A DNA stretch of 64,000 bases from Rhizomys pruinosus (lineage: Eukaryota; Chordata; Mammalia; Rodentia; Spalacidae): positions 248,001 to 312,000 of the forward strand of contig VZQC01013302.1 in the NCBI GenBank assembly GCA_009823505.1. Reading direction: 5' to 3'. Both the position numbers and the translations under genes were made by a program. Below, piece by piece: positions 35,468 to 46,613 of this stretch. The first letter of the stretch is position 1. Every line of letters begins with the position of its first letter. Under the pieces are notes generated by a model that saw only the letters and a list, made by a program, of their open reading frames with translations, had not been told where the DNA came from and searched no databases.

Positions 35468-35812
35468 GTGATGGCTAATTTTCACTAAATTGATTCATTA
35501 CGGAATCACCTAAGACACTTCTGGACTTGTGTTTGAAGTCCTTTAAGAGAGGTCTAGCTGAAGAGGAAGACCTATCCTGCATTTTGGAGGCCTCTTCCCA
35601 GCTGCTAGGGGCCCAATATTAATAAAAAAGGGAAAAAGTGACAGATTTTGCTTCCAGATTACTCCATGCTCTAAGCCTCCCCAGCCACACTGTTTCCCAG
35701 GGTGATGACTGACTATAACCATTGAGAACCCAAATAAAGCATTCTTTCTGCAAGTTGGTTCTGTCAAGTATTTTGTCACAGCAATGTGAGAAATGCAACT
35801 AATACGGGATGA
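35468..35812 (+). mobile_element. hAT-Charlie-like non-autonomous DNA transposon
   Basis: GTGATGGCTAATTTTCACTA at the left, AAGAGAGGTCTAGCTGAAGA inside, and ATTTTGTCACAGCAATGTGA then GCAACTAATAC at the right, the closing pattern of this rodent MITE group. No transposase. Confidence 0.6.
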
Positions 35813-36407
35813 CTGCTGACAAAATGAATGCCAGGATTCCAACCTTGAAGTACTTTTCTGCCTTTAGTTAAGACATAAGCTATGTTTTACCCTAAGGTTT
35901 CCTTGAACTTCATAAAGAATTACATTTGCAGTTATAATCAGTAAAGATGTTTAATTAAGTTAGACACTTGTTAAATATCAGAGATAATAAGATACACCAA
36001 TTATTTGCCAGCATAAGTTATTAATGTAATTTGCCTCATATTAAATAGACAATTAAACGTGCCAAGTAACATAAACAAACTTCCCTCTTCTACACCATTA
36101 TAAGTCCATTGCCTGCCCAAAACTCTTACTAGCTCTCTACTCACTCTGAAATTGATACTCTCAGTAACAGGCTCTGTTCTAAATTACAGAGAAAGACAGA
36201 ACAAGTCAGGTCATTGGAGTTCTAGTGAAATTCTGAGCTACCCAATCATGAGTATGCCTCTGATGATGCACAGCAAATCTTCTTTGTAGAAAGGGCCTAA
36301 TGACCACAGTGACCCTGATTCCAACTGCCCCTCTTGTCTGTTTCACTGGGTTTCTTCCATTGTGGAAGAGGATGACATCATTTAGCATGGCAGCTCTCAT
36401 TATCTTG
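35813..36407. other. Unrecognised sequence
   Basis: AT-rich left half and more balanced right half (36080-36400). A minus-strand 64-codon frame has no family match I know. Confidence 0.4.
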
Positions 36408-36755
36408 GTCTAATTAGGTTAGTATGAAACATCATTAAACAAATGCTTCATAAACTGAAGAATTTTATTTCTCACACTTCTGGAAGCTGAGAAGTCAAAG
36501 ATCAAGGTGTTGAAGGATTTAGTGAAGGCTGACTTTGTATTCATAAATGGCTCATTTTAGCTTGCGTGGTGGAAGGGGGCCAGGAGTCTCTCTTAGGTGC
36601 CTTTTGTAAGGAGACTAATCTCACTCATGAGACAGAGTCTCATGACTTAATCATCTCTCAATTCCATCACCTTGGTGATCGTACTAGGATTTCAACACAT
36701 GAATTTTTGAGCTTATATCAAATATGTGGATCACAACATTCAGTCTTAGTTTATA
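36408..36755 (-). mobile_element. Ancient eutherian repeat, same family as 644-1003
   Basis: TTTATTTCTCACACTTCTGG, AAGTCAAAGATCAAGGTG, AGGAGACTAATCTCACTCAT and GATTTCAACACATGAATT form the antisense of the family seen at 644-1003. Confidence 0.55.
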
Positions 36756-36779
36756 CTTCATCCATGTTGATTTTTTATG

Positions 36780-37065
36780 TGTGTGTTTCTTTTTTATTGA
36801 AGTTTTGTGCATTTCATACATAGTTCTTAGTCAAATTTAAACCAATTCCTCATTCTTGCCCCCCACTCTGCTAGAGCCGTGCATTCTGTCATACATGTCT
36901 TTCATCTTTTTCTCAGTCTTCTTTTTTTTTTTTTTTTCCAATTTTTCATTGTAAAAGTTTACTGTTTTGGGCAGAAGCTTACTGATTCAGTCAGTACTTT
37001 GACCTAGTCTCTTTTTTGTTGTTTTTGTTCCTTCCTATTTGTATCACATCAAACCATGCATTAAA
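36780..37065 (-). mobile_element. L1 3' UTR end, antisense
   Basis: TTTTTTATTGAAGTTTTGTG, GCATTCTGTCATACATGTC and TACTGTTTTGGGCAGAAGC match the 3' UTR of L1-C in order. Truncated. Confidence 0.75.
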
Positions 37066-37221
37066 GAGACTTTGTGGGAATTATAGTATTGGTCAACATA
37101 AATATATTATAAACTAAGGCACTAATTTATAAGAAATTTTAATTAATTCACTTACAAATAAAATGAATTCTATGCTAATAAAAACATGTTTCATGGAAAG
37201 GTAAGTCATAAGTCTTTTAAA

Positions 37222-37450
37222 TTTTTTTAAATTTTTATTTATTTATTTTTTATGTGTATGAATATACTGTCTACATGTAGGTTTGTGCGCCCGTGTCATG
37301 CAGTGCTGCAGAGGTCAAAAGAGGGTGTCAGATTCCCCTGGAACTGGAGTTAAAGACTGCTCTCAGCCACCATGTGCTTGCTGGGGATCGAACCCGGGTC
37401 CTCTGCAAGAGCAGTTGGTGCTTTTAACTGCTAGGCCATCTCTCCAGCCC
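37222..37450 (-). mobile_element. B2 SINE with TSD, single block
   Basis: Reverse B2 flanked by CATAAGTCTTTTAAA (37207-37221) and CATAAGTGCTTTTAAA (37451-37466). It has one GGAACTGGAGTT block and an intact GGATCGAACCCGGGTCC B box region. Confidence 0.92.
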
Positions 37451-37466
37451 CATAAGTGCTTTTAAA

Positions 37467-38014
37467 AAAAGTCTGTGTAAAGAGTGAAAAGTATCATTAT
37501 TTCACAATTTTACAGATCTCCTTAATGGATGAACAGAAAACTGCTGGTTTCTCTGGTGTTCTGCAGTTCAGCTTCTGCACTGTGTTATCCTGTTGACACA
37601 TGGGATGGAAACTCTCCTCACAAAGTCATAGGAACAAGGAAAAATTACTTCAATAACCTTTCCAGAAAATTAAAAATAGCATTTTTGATTTGATACTAAA
37701 ATTTGATAAGGTTTACATTCTTCCAAGTTAGTTGAACTGTGCATCCTAAAGCTACACCAGTGCTTTCATTGTTGTGTTACCTTAATATCTATGAGCCTGT
37801 CTTGATAGTTTACTCATGAATCATTTTACATTGGTCAACTTTGAAAATGTATTTTCATTAACTTTTGTCAATCCTCCAAAATATGCATTATAAAATAATC
37901 ATTTTTACCAACACTACCACCAATACTTGACAGTAGAAAATGAACTTTTCCAAGTTAAAATGTTAATCAAAGCTCAATATGCCATCTTTAATAACATATA
38001 ATATTAATTGAGAT
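37467..38014. other. Unrecognised AT-rich sequence
   Basis: No ORF, RNA gene or repeat recognised. Confidence 0.4.
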
Positions 38015-38032
38015 TAAAAAATTCTTGTTCTT

Positions 38033-38196
38033 TAGCCGGGCGTGGTGGCACATGCCTTTAATCCTAGCACTTGGGAGGCAGAGGCAGGTGGATCTTTGTG
38101 AGTTCAAGGCCAGCCTGGTCTACAGAGTGAGTTCCAGGACAGCTGGGGCTACAGGGAGACCCTGTCTCGAAAAGACAAAAAAATATATAAAATAAA
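38033..38196 (+). mobile_element. B1 SINE, young, 18-bp perfect TSD
   Basis: AGCCGGGCGTGGTGGCACAT to CCCTGTCTCGAAAAGAC is near consensus. It is flanked by TAAAAAATTCTTGTTCTT at 38015-38032 and 38197-38214. Confidence 0.96.
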
Positions 38197-38314
38197 TAAA
38201 AAATTCTTGTTCTTACATGTTATTTTTATTTTAAATTATTTTAAATTTAAATTTTATTTTCAATGGTCTTTTTAAAAGTGTAAGTGATAGATAATGAAGA
38301 ACAATTAAAATGTT

Positions 38315-38935
38315 AGAGTGGTCTATATATTCTGGAAGTTAATTCTCTGTCAGATGTATCACTGGTGAAGATTTCCTCCCACTCTGTGGGTTTTCTCTTC
38401 ACTTACTTGATTTTTTTTTCTTTCACTGTACAGAAGCTTTTGAATTTGATGAAGTCCCATTTGTCAATTGTCAACCTTATTTCCTGCACAGCTGCTGTCT
38501 GATTTAGGAAGTATTTTCCTATGCTTATGTCTTGTAGGTTGTTGACAACTTTTTCTTCTATCACCTTTGGGATTTCAGGTTTCACATTGAGATTTTTGAT
38601 CCGCTTGGCATTAGTTTTTGTACAGGGTGAGAGATAGTGGTTTAATTTTGTTTTTCTACAAATGATGATCTAGTTTTGCCAGCACCATTTGCTGAAGATG
38701 CTATCATTCCTTCATTGAGGTTTTTTTCCCCTCTTTGTCAAATATGAGGTGGCTGAAATTGTATGAGCTTAAGTTTGGACCTTCAATTTTATTGGTCAAC
38801 AGGTCTGTTTTTGTGCCAGTAGCAGGCTGTCTTTATGACTATGGCCCTGTAATATAGCTTGAAGTCTAGTAGAGCAACCCCCCCCCTGTATTGAATTTTT
38901 CACTCAGGGTTGATTTAGCTATTCCCTTTTGATGA
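38315..38935 (-). mobile_element. L1 fragment, ORF2 C-terminal half, antisense
   Basis: GTCCCATTTGTCAATTGTC, CACCATTTGCTGAAGATGC and TTTGTCAAATATGAGGTGG are antisense ORF2. A C-run at 38878-38886 corresponds to the G-run in L1-D at 33737-33748. Confidence 0.88.
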
Positions 38936-39354
38936 TGAGGCTTTTGGTTCTCAGAGAGGCTGATATTTCCAGCATAAGATCTATATTTAGTATTTGATGG
39001 ACAAATGATAACTTTTTTTCTTTGTTTCTCATGAATTTTCATTTTGTATCCTCTTCCTGTCAAATTGAATATAGTGCATTATTTTCTAACAGGCAGAGCT
39101 GTTGGTCAGCTCTCCTTGGGTGGGGTTACATCACTGTTCAGTCATAGATATTGAAATGGCAAAACTCACTTCATTTTGTTCTGACTTTTCCTTTACCCTG
39201 TGTTTTTGCCCAGACATTCACACTGCAGCCAGCCAGGCAGGAGATCTCATGCAGGCAGTTTCAGGAAGTACATTGTTTTTACAAAACTGGGAAACATACA
39301 AGTACCCATGTAGCATATCTGGGTAGCATGTCCTCCCACCTCGCCTAAATGAAT

Positions 39355-39670
39355 CTTATTGTTAACTGAAAATCTGTTTGTTAACTGACCTGCCTCTGGC
39401 CTGGTGTAACTATGTTGATCTTATTTAACTATGGTCATTGGCTTTGCCCCTGGTATGATATAATGTAGCTTTAAGTGTATAAACCCTGTCCTGCTTCTCC
39501 TTGGGCTTTGAAGTTCTTTTGTGCATTAGCCCCCTCTCTGCCAACTATTAATAAAGGATTCCTAATTCAACTATCACTATGTAACATTCCTCTGTGTATC
39601 TCATGTGGATTCAATTAAATCCATATATTTTTTAAAATCACCACCTGGCAGTAACCGAGACACTAACATG
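39355..39670 (+). mobile_element. Possible solitary retroviral LTR
   Basis: Within 300 bp there is a TATA-like GTGTATAAACCC (39475), a C/T-rich stretch, a poly(A) signal AATAAAGG (39550) and a closing GAGACACTAACA, the U3-R-U5 layout of an old endogenous retroviral LTR. No internal viral genes flank it. The left edge and family are unknown. Confidence 0.4.
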
Positions 39671-40034
39671 GGTTTACAGGTTCTAGGGTACTCACTGCTC
39701 TTAATTGTTTTATTTTTCTTAATCAAATTAGTACTTCCTGACATGATTTTATAATTTTGTTTGCTTGTTATCTGTCTCTACAATTCGGTAATAAACTCTG
39801 TGAAGGTAGTCTTCAGTCTGGTAAAAAGTTCCACAATTTGGAATAGTACACACAACTGGTACTCAAGAACTATTTCATAGATTAAGGAATATATAGCATA
39901 TATGGCCACTTTGGGTTAAAAATGTTGAGAGCAGCCCTTCACAAACATGCTTTTCATATGAGAAAATGTTAATCATATTGCAAGTTTATTTTTTAATATT
40001 AAGAAAAACAAAACAATCAAGTAGTGTTATTTTC

Positions 40035-40049
40035 TTTTTTAGCTAATAT

Positions 40050-40080
<31 letters not shown>

Positions 40081-40290
40081 TTATTGTTTTATTTGTATGA
40101 GTGTACAGTCTGCATGTAGGTTGGTGCACCTATGTCGTGCAATGCCACGAAGGTCAGAAAAGGGCATCAGATTCCCCTGGAACTGGAGTTAAAGATGGTT
40201 CTTAGCCACCACGTGGGTGCTGGGAATCAAACCACATTTCTCTGCAAGAGCAGTCAGTGCTCTTAACAGCTGAGCCATCTCTCCAGCCCT
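40035..40290 (-). mobile_element. B2 SINE with (TTTA)n tail and TSD
   Basis: Flanked by AAGTAGTGTTATTTTC (40019-40034) and AAGTAGTGTTACTTTC (40291-40306). Single GGAACTGGAGTT block. The tail expanded to about ten TTTA units (40049-40085). Confidence 0.93.
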
Positions 40291-40491
40291 AAGTAGTGTT
40301 ACTTTCAATTTAAAGATTATTAAATTAAATTTCTGAGAACTGGTGTGTTTTGCATAAAATTGGAAGCTCGTTAAAGGAGGCCATCTGTGGAAAGATGATG
40401 AAAGAATCTCTGCTGATGTGCTCCCAACAAAATGATAAATATGAACATCATTTTTAAAAAGTAAGCATGTAATTCTTTAGAAATGGCTTTA

Positions 40492-40580
40492 GGGACAGGA
40501 GAGATGGCTCAGTGTTTAAGAGCACTGGCTGCTCTTGCAGAGGACCCAGTTTTATTCCTAGCACCCACATGGCAGATAAT
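40492..40580 (+). mobile_element. B2 SINE, 5' head only
   Basis: GGGACAGGAGAGATGGCTCA through AGCACCCACATGGCAGATAA, then ends abruptly: a 3'-truncated B2. Confidence 0.8.
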
Positions 40581-40989
40581 CAGTTTTTAAGTCTTTTCAT
40601 TAAAATCTTTTTATTTTCTCATATTTTAATGGGCAACTTTAAATGGCATTGCTATAAACTAAGATTAAAACCTATAGTCACTTTGTACTAAGGTAAAGAG
40701 GGTGGTTCTCTGAAGGGATGCTAGAACACGTGTGGCTCTGGTACCTCAGGAACAGCAGATGCCCACTGTGAGAGGCTGACTTAGTAATCACAGGGTTTCA
40801 CACTGTTCCATTATTTGCAATCATGAAAGACAAATTTCGAAAATCTCAGAGACTTTAGACTTTTAATATGGTAATGATGAGTGTAACCCATCTTATATGA
40901 TGATTTCTTTTAAATGTCTGTGTATGAGAAAGAGAGAGATGAGAGAGGAGAGAGAGAGAAAGAATCTTTTTTATCTTTTCTAAATATGA
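40581..40989. other. Unrecognised sequence with a short GA-rich tract
   Basis: AT-rich. GA-rich purine tract at 40928-40965. Confidence 0.45.
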
Positions 40990-41105
40990 TCACAGAGCCA
41001 AGAGATGTGGGTTCAATTATTGGCTCTGCCTTATTAAGCCTGGGGCTTGGGTGAGCCACAGCTCCTCACTCACGGAGCTGTTCATCCTCATCTTCCAAAA
41101 AAGTC
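40990..41105 (+). mobile_element. MIR SINE, ancient
   Basis: AGCCAAGAGATGTGGGTTCA, ATTATTGGCTCTGCCTTATT and GTTCATCCTCATCTTCC follow MIR order. Confidence 0.6.
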
Positions 41106-41420
41106 AGGGACTGACTGGAGGAGCCTACAAGATCGTCTCATCTTTCCTGCAAAGTTCATGATGTCATGTTTCTTTACCACTTCATAGAATTCCATTGTGT
41201 AGATGTACCACATTTTCTCTATCCACTCCTCCCTTGAGAGACACTTGGGTTGCCCCCAGCTCTTTATTATTGTGAAAAGAGCTCCAATGAACATAGACGT
41301 GCATGTATCTCTGCAACAGGATGAATCTTGTGGGTATATACCCAGGAGTGGTATGACTGGGTCAGGTAGTAGGCTCATTTTCAGTTTATTTTTTAATTTT
41401 TTTTTCATTTTCAGTTTCTT

Positions 41421-43814
41421 TTTTTTTAATATTTTTTTTTTATTTTTAAGGGATTCTACAATATAATGACACAGTTGTTTGCAGATAACATTGATGTTAC
41501 TCAGTATGTCATACAATTAGGTAATTGGTGCATTTTGCAAGTATCTATGTCCAAATTTTAAACAACCCAAGGTTCCCATAGTCCAGTTGGAGAAGCTTCT
41601 ATGCACAGGCATGTTGATCAGTTAGGAGTCCAGACTATATTCCTGTAGTCTCACGATTCACTCCTATCTCTCCATAGCCCTTACAATCTACCATGCCTCC
41701 TCTTCCGCTGCTTGTTCCCTGGGCTTTGGGAAAGGGGCACAAGTGGGTGAGAAGAAAACAGTCTAATTTCTTTGGAGTTGTCATTTTGGACTCCAGTCTG
41801 TTCTTTCCCTTCATGGATTGACAGCTTTCCCAGTGATACCCTTTTTAGTCATACTAACAAAGCACAAGCTATTGGATGTACAGGCATTTAAGCAGTACCA
41901 CTTATTATGTCAAGCTAAGCTGTGAGCATAGACACAGATGCTTGGATGGTATGCTAATCCGCAAACTGTGGTTTCTCTATAAAGGGTGACAAGTTCTTAT
42001 TGTGGCTTATAACATCGCCTAACCACTAGAGGACATAAGCTTGTGGCATCCGCTGTGAGTTATTCCTCCAAGGAGAGAGCTAATAGCCAAATAGTTTTGG
42101 GATATAATATAGACACTTGGCTGCCACTGTTGCACTGTATCTCCAGGCTGTTGAGGTGTAGCTGATATTTTCGGAGGAGTCTTGTTTGTCTCAGGGAGAC
42201 CAATATTTTGCTGTATTGCTGTAGTGGCCTTTGGTAACGCTCTCTAGCATTTCAGAGGCCAGTTGTACGCTAGCAAGTGACGTCTCATAACATTTTTCAT
42301 GCTCACACCAGGTCTTCGACAACAGGGACTTACTGCCTTTCTCCTTGCATATATCCCACTTATAGGCAAAAGGCCTTTATAATTTGGGGGGGGCGGGTTT
42401 GAATCCCCTAGCCAACATCTCCTAGGCAGAATAATTCATTGCTGATGTCAGAGCTTTCCTGTAGTAATATATTTGGCTTAATTACACAACTTATAAACAC
42501 TTTACTATTGAATTTGGCTCTAGTTAGGGAAATATCCTTTCACAGTTCCTATGCCTATCAATCAGTTAATACGTTATGCCTGTTTTATAGGAAATTACCA
42601 CTGTAACAGTTGGCTCTAGTTTACAGTTAGGGAGTGGTTTCATTACCATCATGTTTTTCTTTTTCCAAAAAAAGGGGAGAGGTAGGAAGGTTTCTCAGCA
42701 CCTGGAAGGTAAACTTCATTAGGGTCCATTATAAACAGTCAACCCCAATATTATTCAGAGAGATGCTCAGTGTCCGTGACTCAGGCAGTCTGAGGTTCCT
42801 CATTCCTTAATGTTCAGATGGGTCAACCTCTCTGCTGGCATTCCCCAGTTCATCCTGCACAGCCATAAGTTGTATGTTTTCAGGCATTTAGATTGGTGAT
42901 TTTTACCTGTGGGAACATAAAATTCTCCTCCCATTGTTAGTTTCAAGATCAGAAAAATTGAAAATTTATCAATAGGATTGGAACACAGAGTTTTCCATTT
43001 GTATCCCAGAAAGGATAGTACCCCACCTCCCACCTCCCTATTTTTTTTTTTTTTAGGTTTTTATGTTTTGACCTATAGATGCCTAAGTTGTATTACACAT
43101 ACCCATAAACAGGAGCCAAGGCATAAGCTTTCATTAAATTTACCCAAACTGTTTCTCATTGACTGTATGCTACTTATTTGGGAAGGAAATTTAAGCTTAG
43201 TTCCTTTAAATTGTCCTACAAGTAAAAGAAAGTGTTATAATGTGATGTTGTGTTATTCAGAAAAAATATATAGGCCATTTGTATACCTTAACCCAGTACA
43301 AATTATAAATAAAACCAATTAACATTTTATATTCCCAATTAGTTCAGTTGTATTACCATTTCCACCAAAACCTACACCTAAATTTAACTAATCTAAACAA
43401 TTCACTAAGCCTTAAAATATCCTATACTTGGTGGATAAAGCTTGGGCAGAGTTGAGTACCTGCTAAATAAATTTTACCCAATAAACACTTTGCTCTTTAA
43501 CGCTATATGACTGGACTAAGACTTCTACTTATTTGGGAAGTAAGAATTTAAGCTTAATTCCTTTAAATTGTCCTACAAGTAAAAGAAAGTGTTACACTGT
43601 GATGTTGTGTATTTCAGAAAAATATAGAGACCAACCCAATACAAACTATTAATAAAACAACTAGCATATTGTATTCTCAGTTAGTTCAAATGTCAGTATC
43701 TAGCTCCTTTTTTTCACAAGAATCCTTCATATAAAACCAATTTGCAAGCAGTTGTGCCCCAGCCCACACAGCCCAAGGCTTATTTGATCAACTTGATTGA
43801 ACATTCGAGCCCCT
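41421..43814 (-). mobile_element. 2.4-kb retroposon of unknown family with A-tail and TSD
   Basis: Inserted in the ORF2 end of L1-B, between copies of CATTTTCAGTTTCTT at 41406-41420 and 43815-43829. The left side is T-rich (41421-41450), so the element is on the minus strand with a poly(A) tail: an L1-style retroposition. It has an internal tandem duplication (period 357 bp, about 43145-43345 and 43502-43700). Two blocks near its ends recur at 57646-58228, in a different order. It has no open frame longer than about 115 codons and no L1 protein homology. It may be a processed non-coding transcript or an unusual L1 3' UTR derivative. Confidence 0.75.
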
Positions 43815-44037
43815 CATTTTCAGTTTCTTAAAGGTTCTCCACACTGCTTTCAATAGGGGTTGCAGAAGTTTGCATTCCCACCAGCAATGGATGAGTGATT
43901 CCCTTTCCCCACAACCTCTCCAGCATTTGGTAGCCTTTGTTTTCTGTATCATAACTAGTCTTACTGGAGTAAGATGGAATCTTAAAGTGGTTTTAATTTG
44001 CATTTCTTTAATTATTAGAGATGTTGAACACTTCTCA

Positions 44038-44191
44038 GCCAGGCGTGGTGGCGCACGCCTTTAATCCTAGCACTTGGGAGGCAGAAGCAGGCGGATCTTT
44101 GTGAGTTCAAGGCCAGCCTGGTCTACAAGAGTGAGCTCCAGGACATCTGCAGCTACAGGGAGACCCTGTCTAGAAAAAGACAAAAAAAAAG
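44038..44191 (+). mobile_element. B1 SINE, young
   Basis: GCCAGGCGTGGTGGCGCACG to GGGAGACCCTGTCTAGAAAA with an A-tail. ACTTCTCAG / ATTTCTCAG words flank it within L1-B. Confidence 0.93.
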
Positions 44192-46204
44192 ATATTTCTC
44201 AGCCATCTTTACTTCTTCATTTGTGACGTCTCTTCAGCTCTCACTCCATCTTTTGAGTGGGTCATTTGTTTTCTTCCTCCTTTGTTTTTTTGAGTAGTTT
44301 ATACTCTTTGGATGTTAAAGATTTATCAGATATATCACTGGTGAAGGTTTCCTCCAACTCTGTGGGTTTTATCTTTACTTCTTTGACTGTTTCTTTTGCT
44401 GTAGCTCTTGAGTTTCATAAGGTCCCATTTGTCAATTGTTGACATTATTTTTGGAGCAACAGCTGTCTAATTTGGAAAGTCTTTTCTTATGCCTATGTCT
44501 TGTAGGTTACTACCAAAATTTTCTTCTATAATTTTCAGTTTCAGGTTTCACATTGAAGTCTTTGATCAATTTGGAGTTGATTTTTATAAAGGGCAAGAGA
44601 TACGGGTTCAGTTTTATACTCCTACAAATGGTGATCCAGTTATGCCAACACCATTTGCTGAAGATGCTGTCTTTCCTCCATTTAGTCTTGTTGGTCCCTT
44701 TGTCAAATATGAGATGGCTGAAATTGGATGTGCTCAGATTTGGATCCTCAATTTTGTTCCATTGATCTAATGGGTCTTTTTTTTGTGTGCCAATACCAGG
44801 GTGTTTTTATGACTATAGCTCTTGGATTTTTTGATTTTTTGAATTGTTTTCTTTGTTTGTATTTCATTGATTTCTGCTCTGATTTTTTGTTATTTCTTCC
44901 TGTCTGTTGGATTTAGGAATCATTTGTTGCTGACTCTCAAGTATTTTTAGTTGCATTGTTAAGTCATTTATTCGTGCTCTTTCTGTTTTCTTAATGTAGT
45001 CACTTACGGCTATGAATTTCCCTCTCAGGACTGCTTTTAAGGAGTCTCATAGGTTTTGCTGTGTTGTATCATCCCTTTCCTTTAATGCCAGGAAGGAATG
45101 CTTTTATTTCTTTCTTTATTTCCCCTTTGACCCATTCCTTATTCAGGAGTGTGTTGTTTAGCCTCAACGTGTTCTTGTAGCTTGTAGGGCTCTTTCTGGT
45201 GTTGATATTAAAGTTTATTGTACTGTGGTCTGATAAGATGCATGATTATATTTCAATTTTTTTTGTAATTGCTGAGGTTTGCTTTGCTCTGTGTCCTAGT
45301 ATATGGTCTATTTGGGAGAATGTTCCTTGGGGCACTGAGTAGAAAGTATATTATTTGGTGTTTGGGTGGAATATTCAGTAGATTTCTGTTAAGTCCATTC
45401 ATTGTATCATATTGTTCAGTTCAGATGTCTATCTGTTTATTTTTTGTCCACTTGACCTGTTCAGTGGGCACAGTGGGGTATTGAACTCTCCCACTATTAG
45501 TGTGCTGAGACTGATCTGTTCCTTGAAGTCCTTCAGGATTGTGTTTATGAAGTTTGGTGCACCAGTGTTTGGTGCATATATATTTATGATTGTGAGATCT
45601 TCATTGTTGATTGATCCTTTGATAAGGATGTAGTGATCCTCTTCACCTATTCTGGTTAGTTTTACTTTGAAATCTATTTTGTCTGATATTAAAATACCAA
45701 CTCCTGCTTGCTCTTTGGTGCCACTTGTTTGAAATATTTTTTTCCATCCTTTCACCTTAAGATGGTTACTGTCCTTGAAGGTGAGGTGTGTTTCTTGCAG
45801 ACAGCAGAAAGATAGATTCTGTTTCTTAATCCACTCTCCCAGTCTGTGTCTCTTGATTGGGGAGTTTAGACCATTAATATTTAGGGTTAATATTGAGGGA
45901 AGTATATTTCTTCCCTTCAGTTTATTTTCTGTTTGCATTTTTGGTCTATGTTTGTGTTTCTGTGTTTATACCTTCATTAATTACTCTCTCTTGACACTTG
46001 GGGATAGCTGCTCCTTTCCTCTGTCCTCTGAACTGCTTCAAATATTTTCTGAAGGTTGGTTTTCTAGACATGTATTCCTTCATCTTGTCTATGTCATGGA
46101 ATACTTTCCTTTCTCCTTCATTTATAATTGACATTTTTGCTGGGTAGAGTAACCTGGGTTGGCATCTGTAGTTGTTTAGTACTGGAAATACTTTGGTCCA
46201 AGCT

Positions 46205-46613
46205 TGTGCTGGATAGTTTTAGTGTCAACTTGACACACCTGGGTTGAAGGAGCCTCAATTGGGGAATTGGCTCCATTGGACTGGCCTGTGGACAAGTCTG
46301 TGGAGTACTGTCTTGATTGTTGGGCAATGTGGGAGGGCCCAGCCCACTATAGGTGGTGCCACCTCTGGGAAGGTTGTTGTGTACCATATAAGAGGGCAGG
46401 CTGGGTATGGGCCAGGGGAACAAGCCAGTAAACAGCATTCCTCCATGGCCTGTGCTCCAGCTCCTGCCTCCAGGTTCCTGCCCTGAGTTCCTGCCTTGGG
46501 CTCCTTGAGTGATGAACTGTGACCCAGGAGATTTGAGCTAAATAAACCCTTTCCTCCCCAATTTGGTGTCAGTCAGAGTGTTTTGTCACAGCAAGGGAAG
46601 ACAAACTAGAACA
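46205..46613 (+). mobile_element. hAT-Charlie-like MITE (URR1 type)
   Basis: ATAGTTTTAGTGTCAACTTG, GGAGGGCCCAGCCCACTATA, GCTCCTGCCTCCAGGTTCC, AAATAAACCCTTTCCTCCCC and a TTTTGTCACAGCAAGGGAA end match the rodent URR1 pattern. L1-B sequence resumes exactly after it (AAGCTCTTCTGGG), with imperfect CAAGCT/AAAGCT words at the joints. Confidence 0.75.

Noticed and set aside
42978..43322. 114-codon plus-strand frame inside the 2.4-kb retroposon.
   Set aside because: It opens opposite to the element's inferred strand, includes a T-run-encoded Phe stretch and is not preserved in the duplicated unit.
46118..46486. Proline-rich frames of 63-106 codons on both strands.
   Set aside because: They lie in the URR1-type MITE, which is non-coding; openness reflects its composition.
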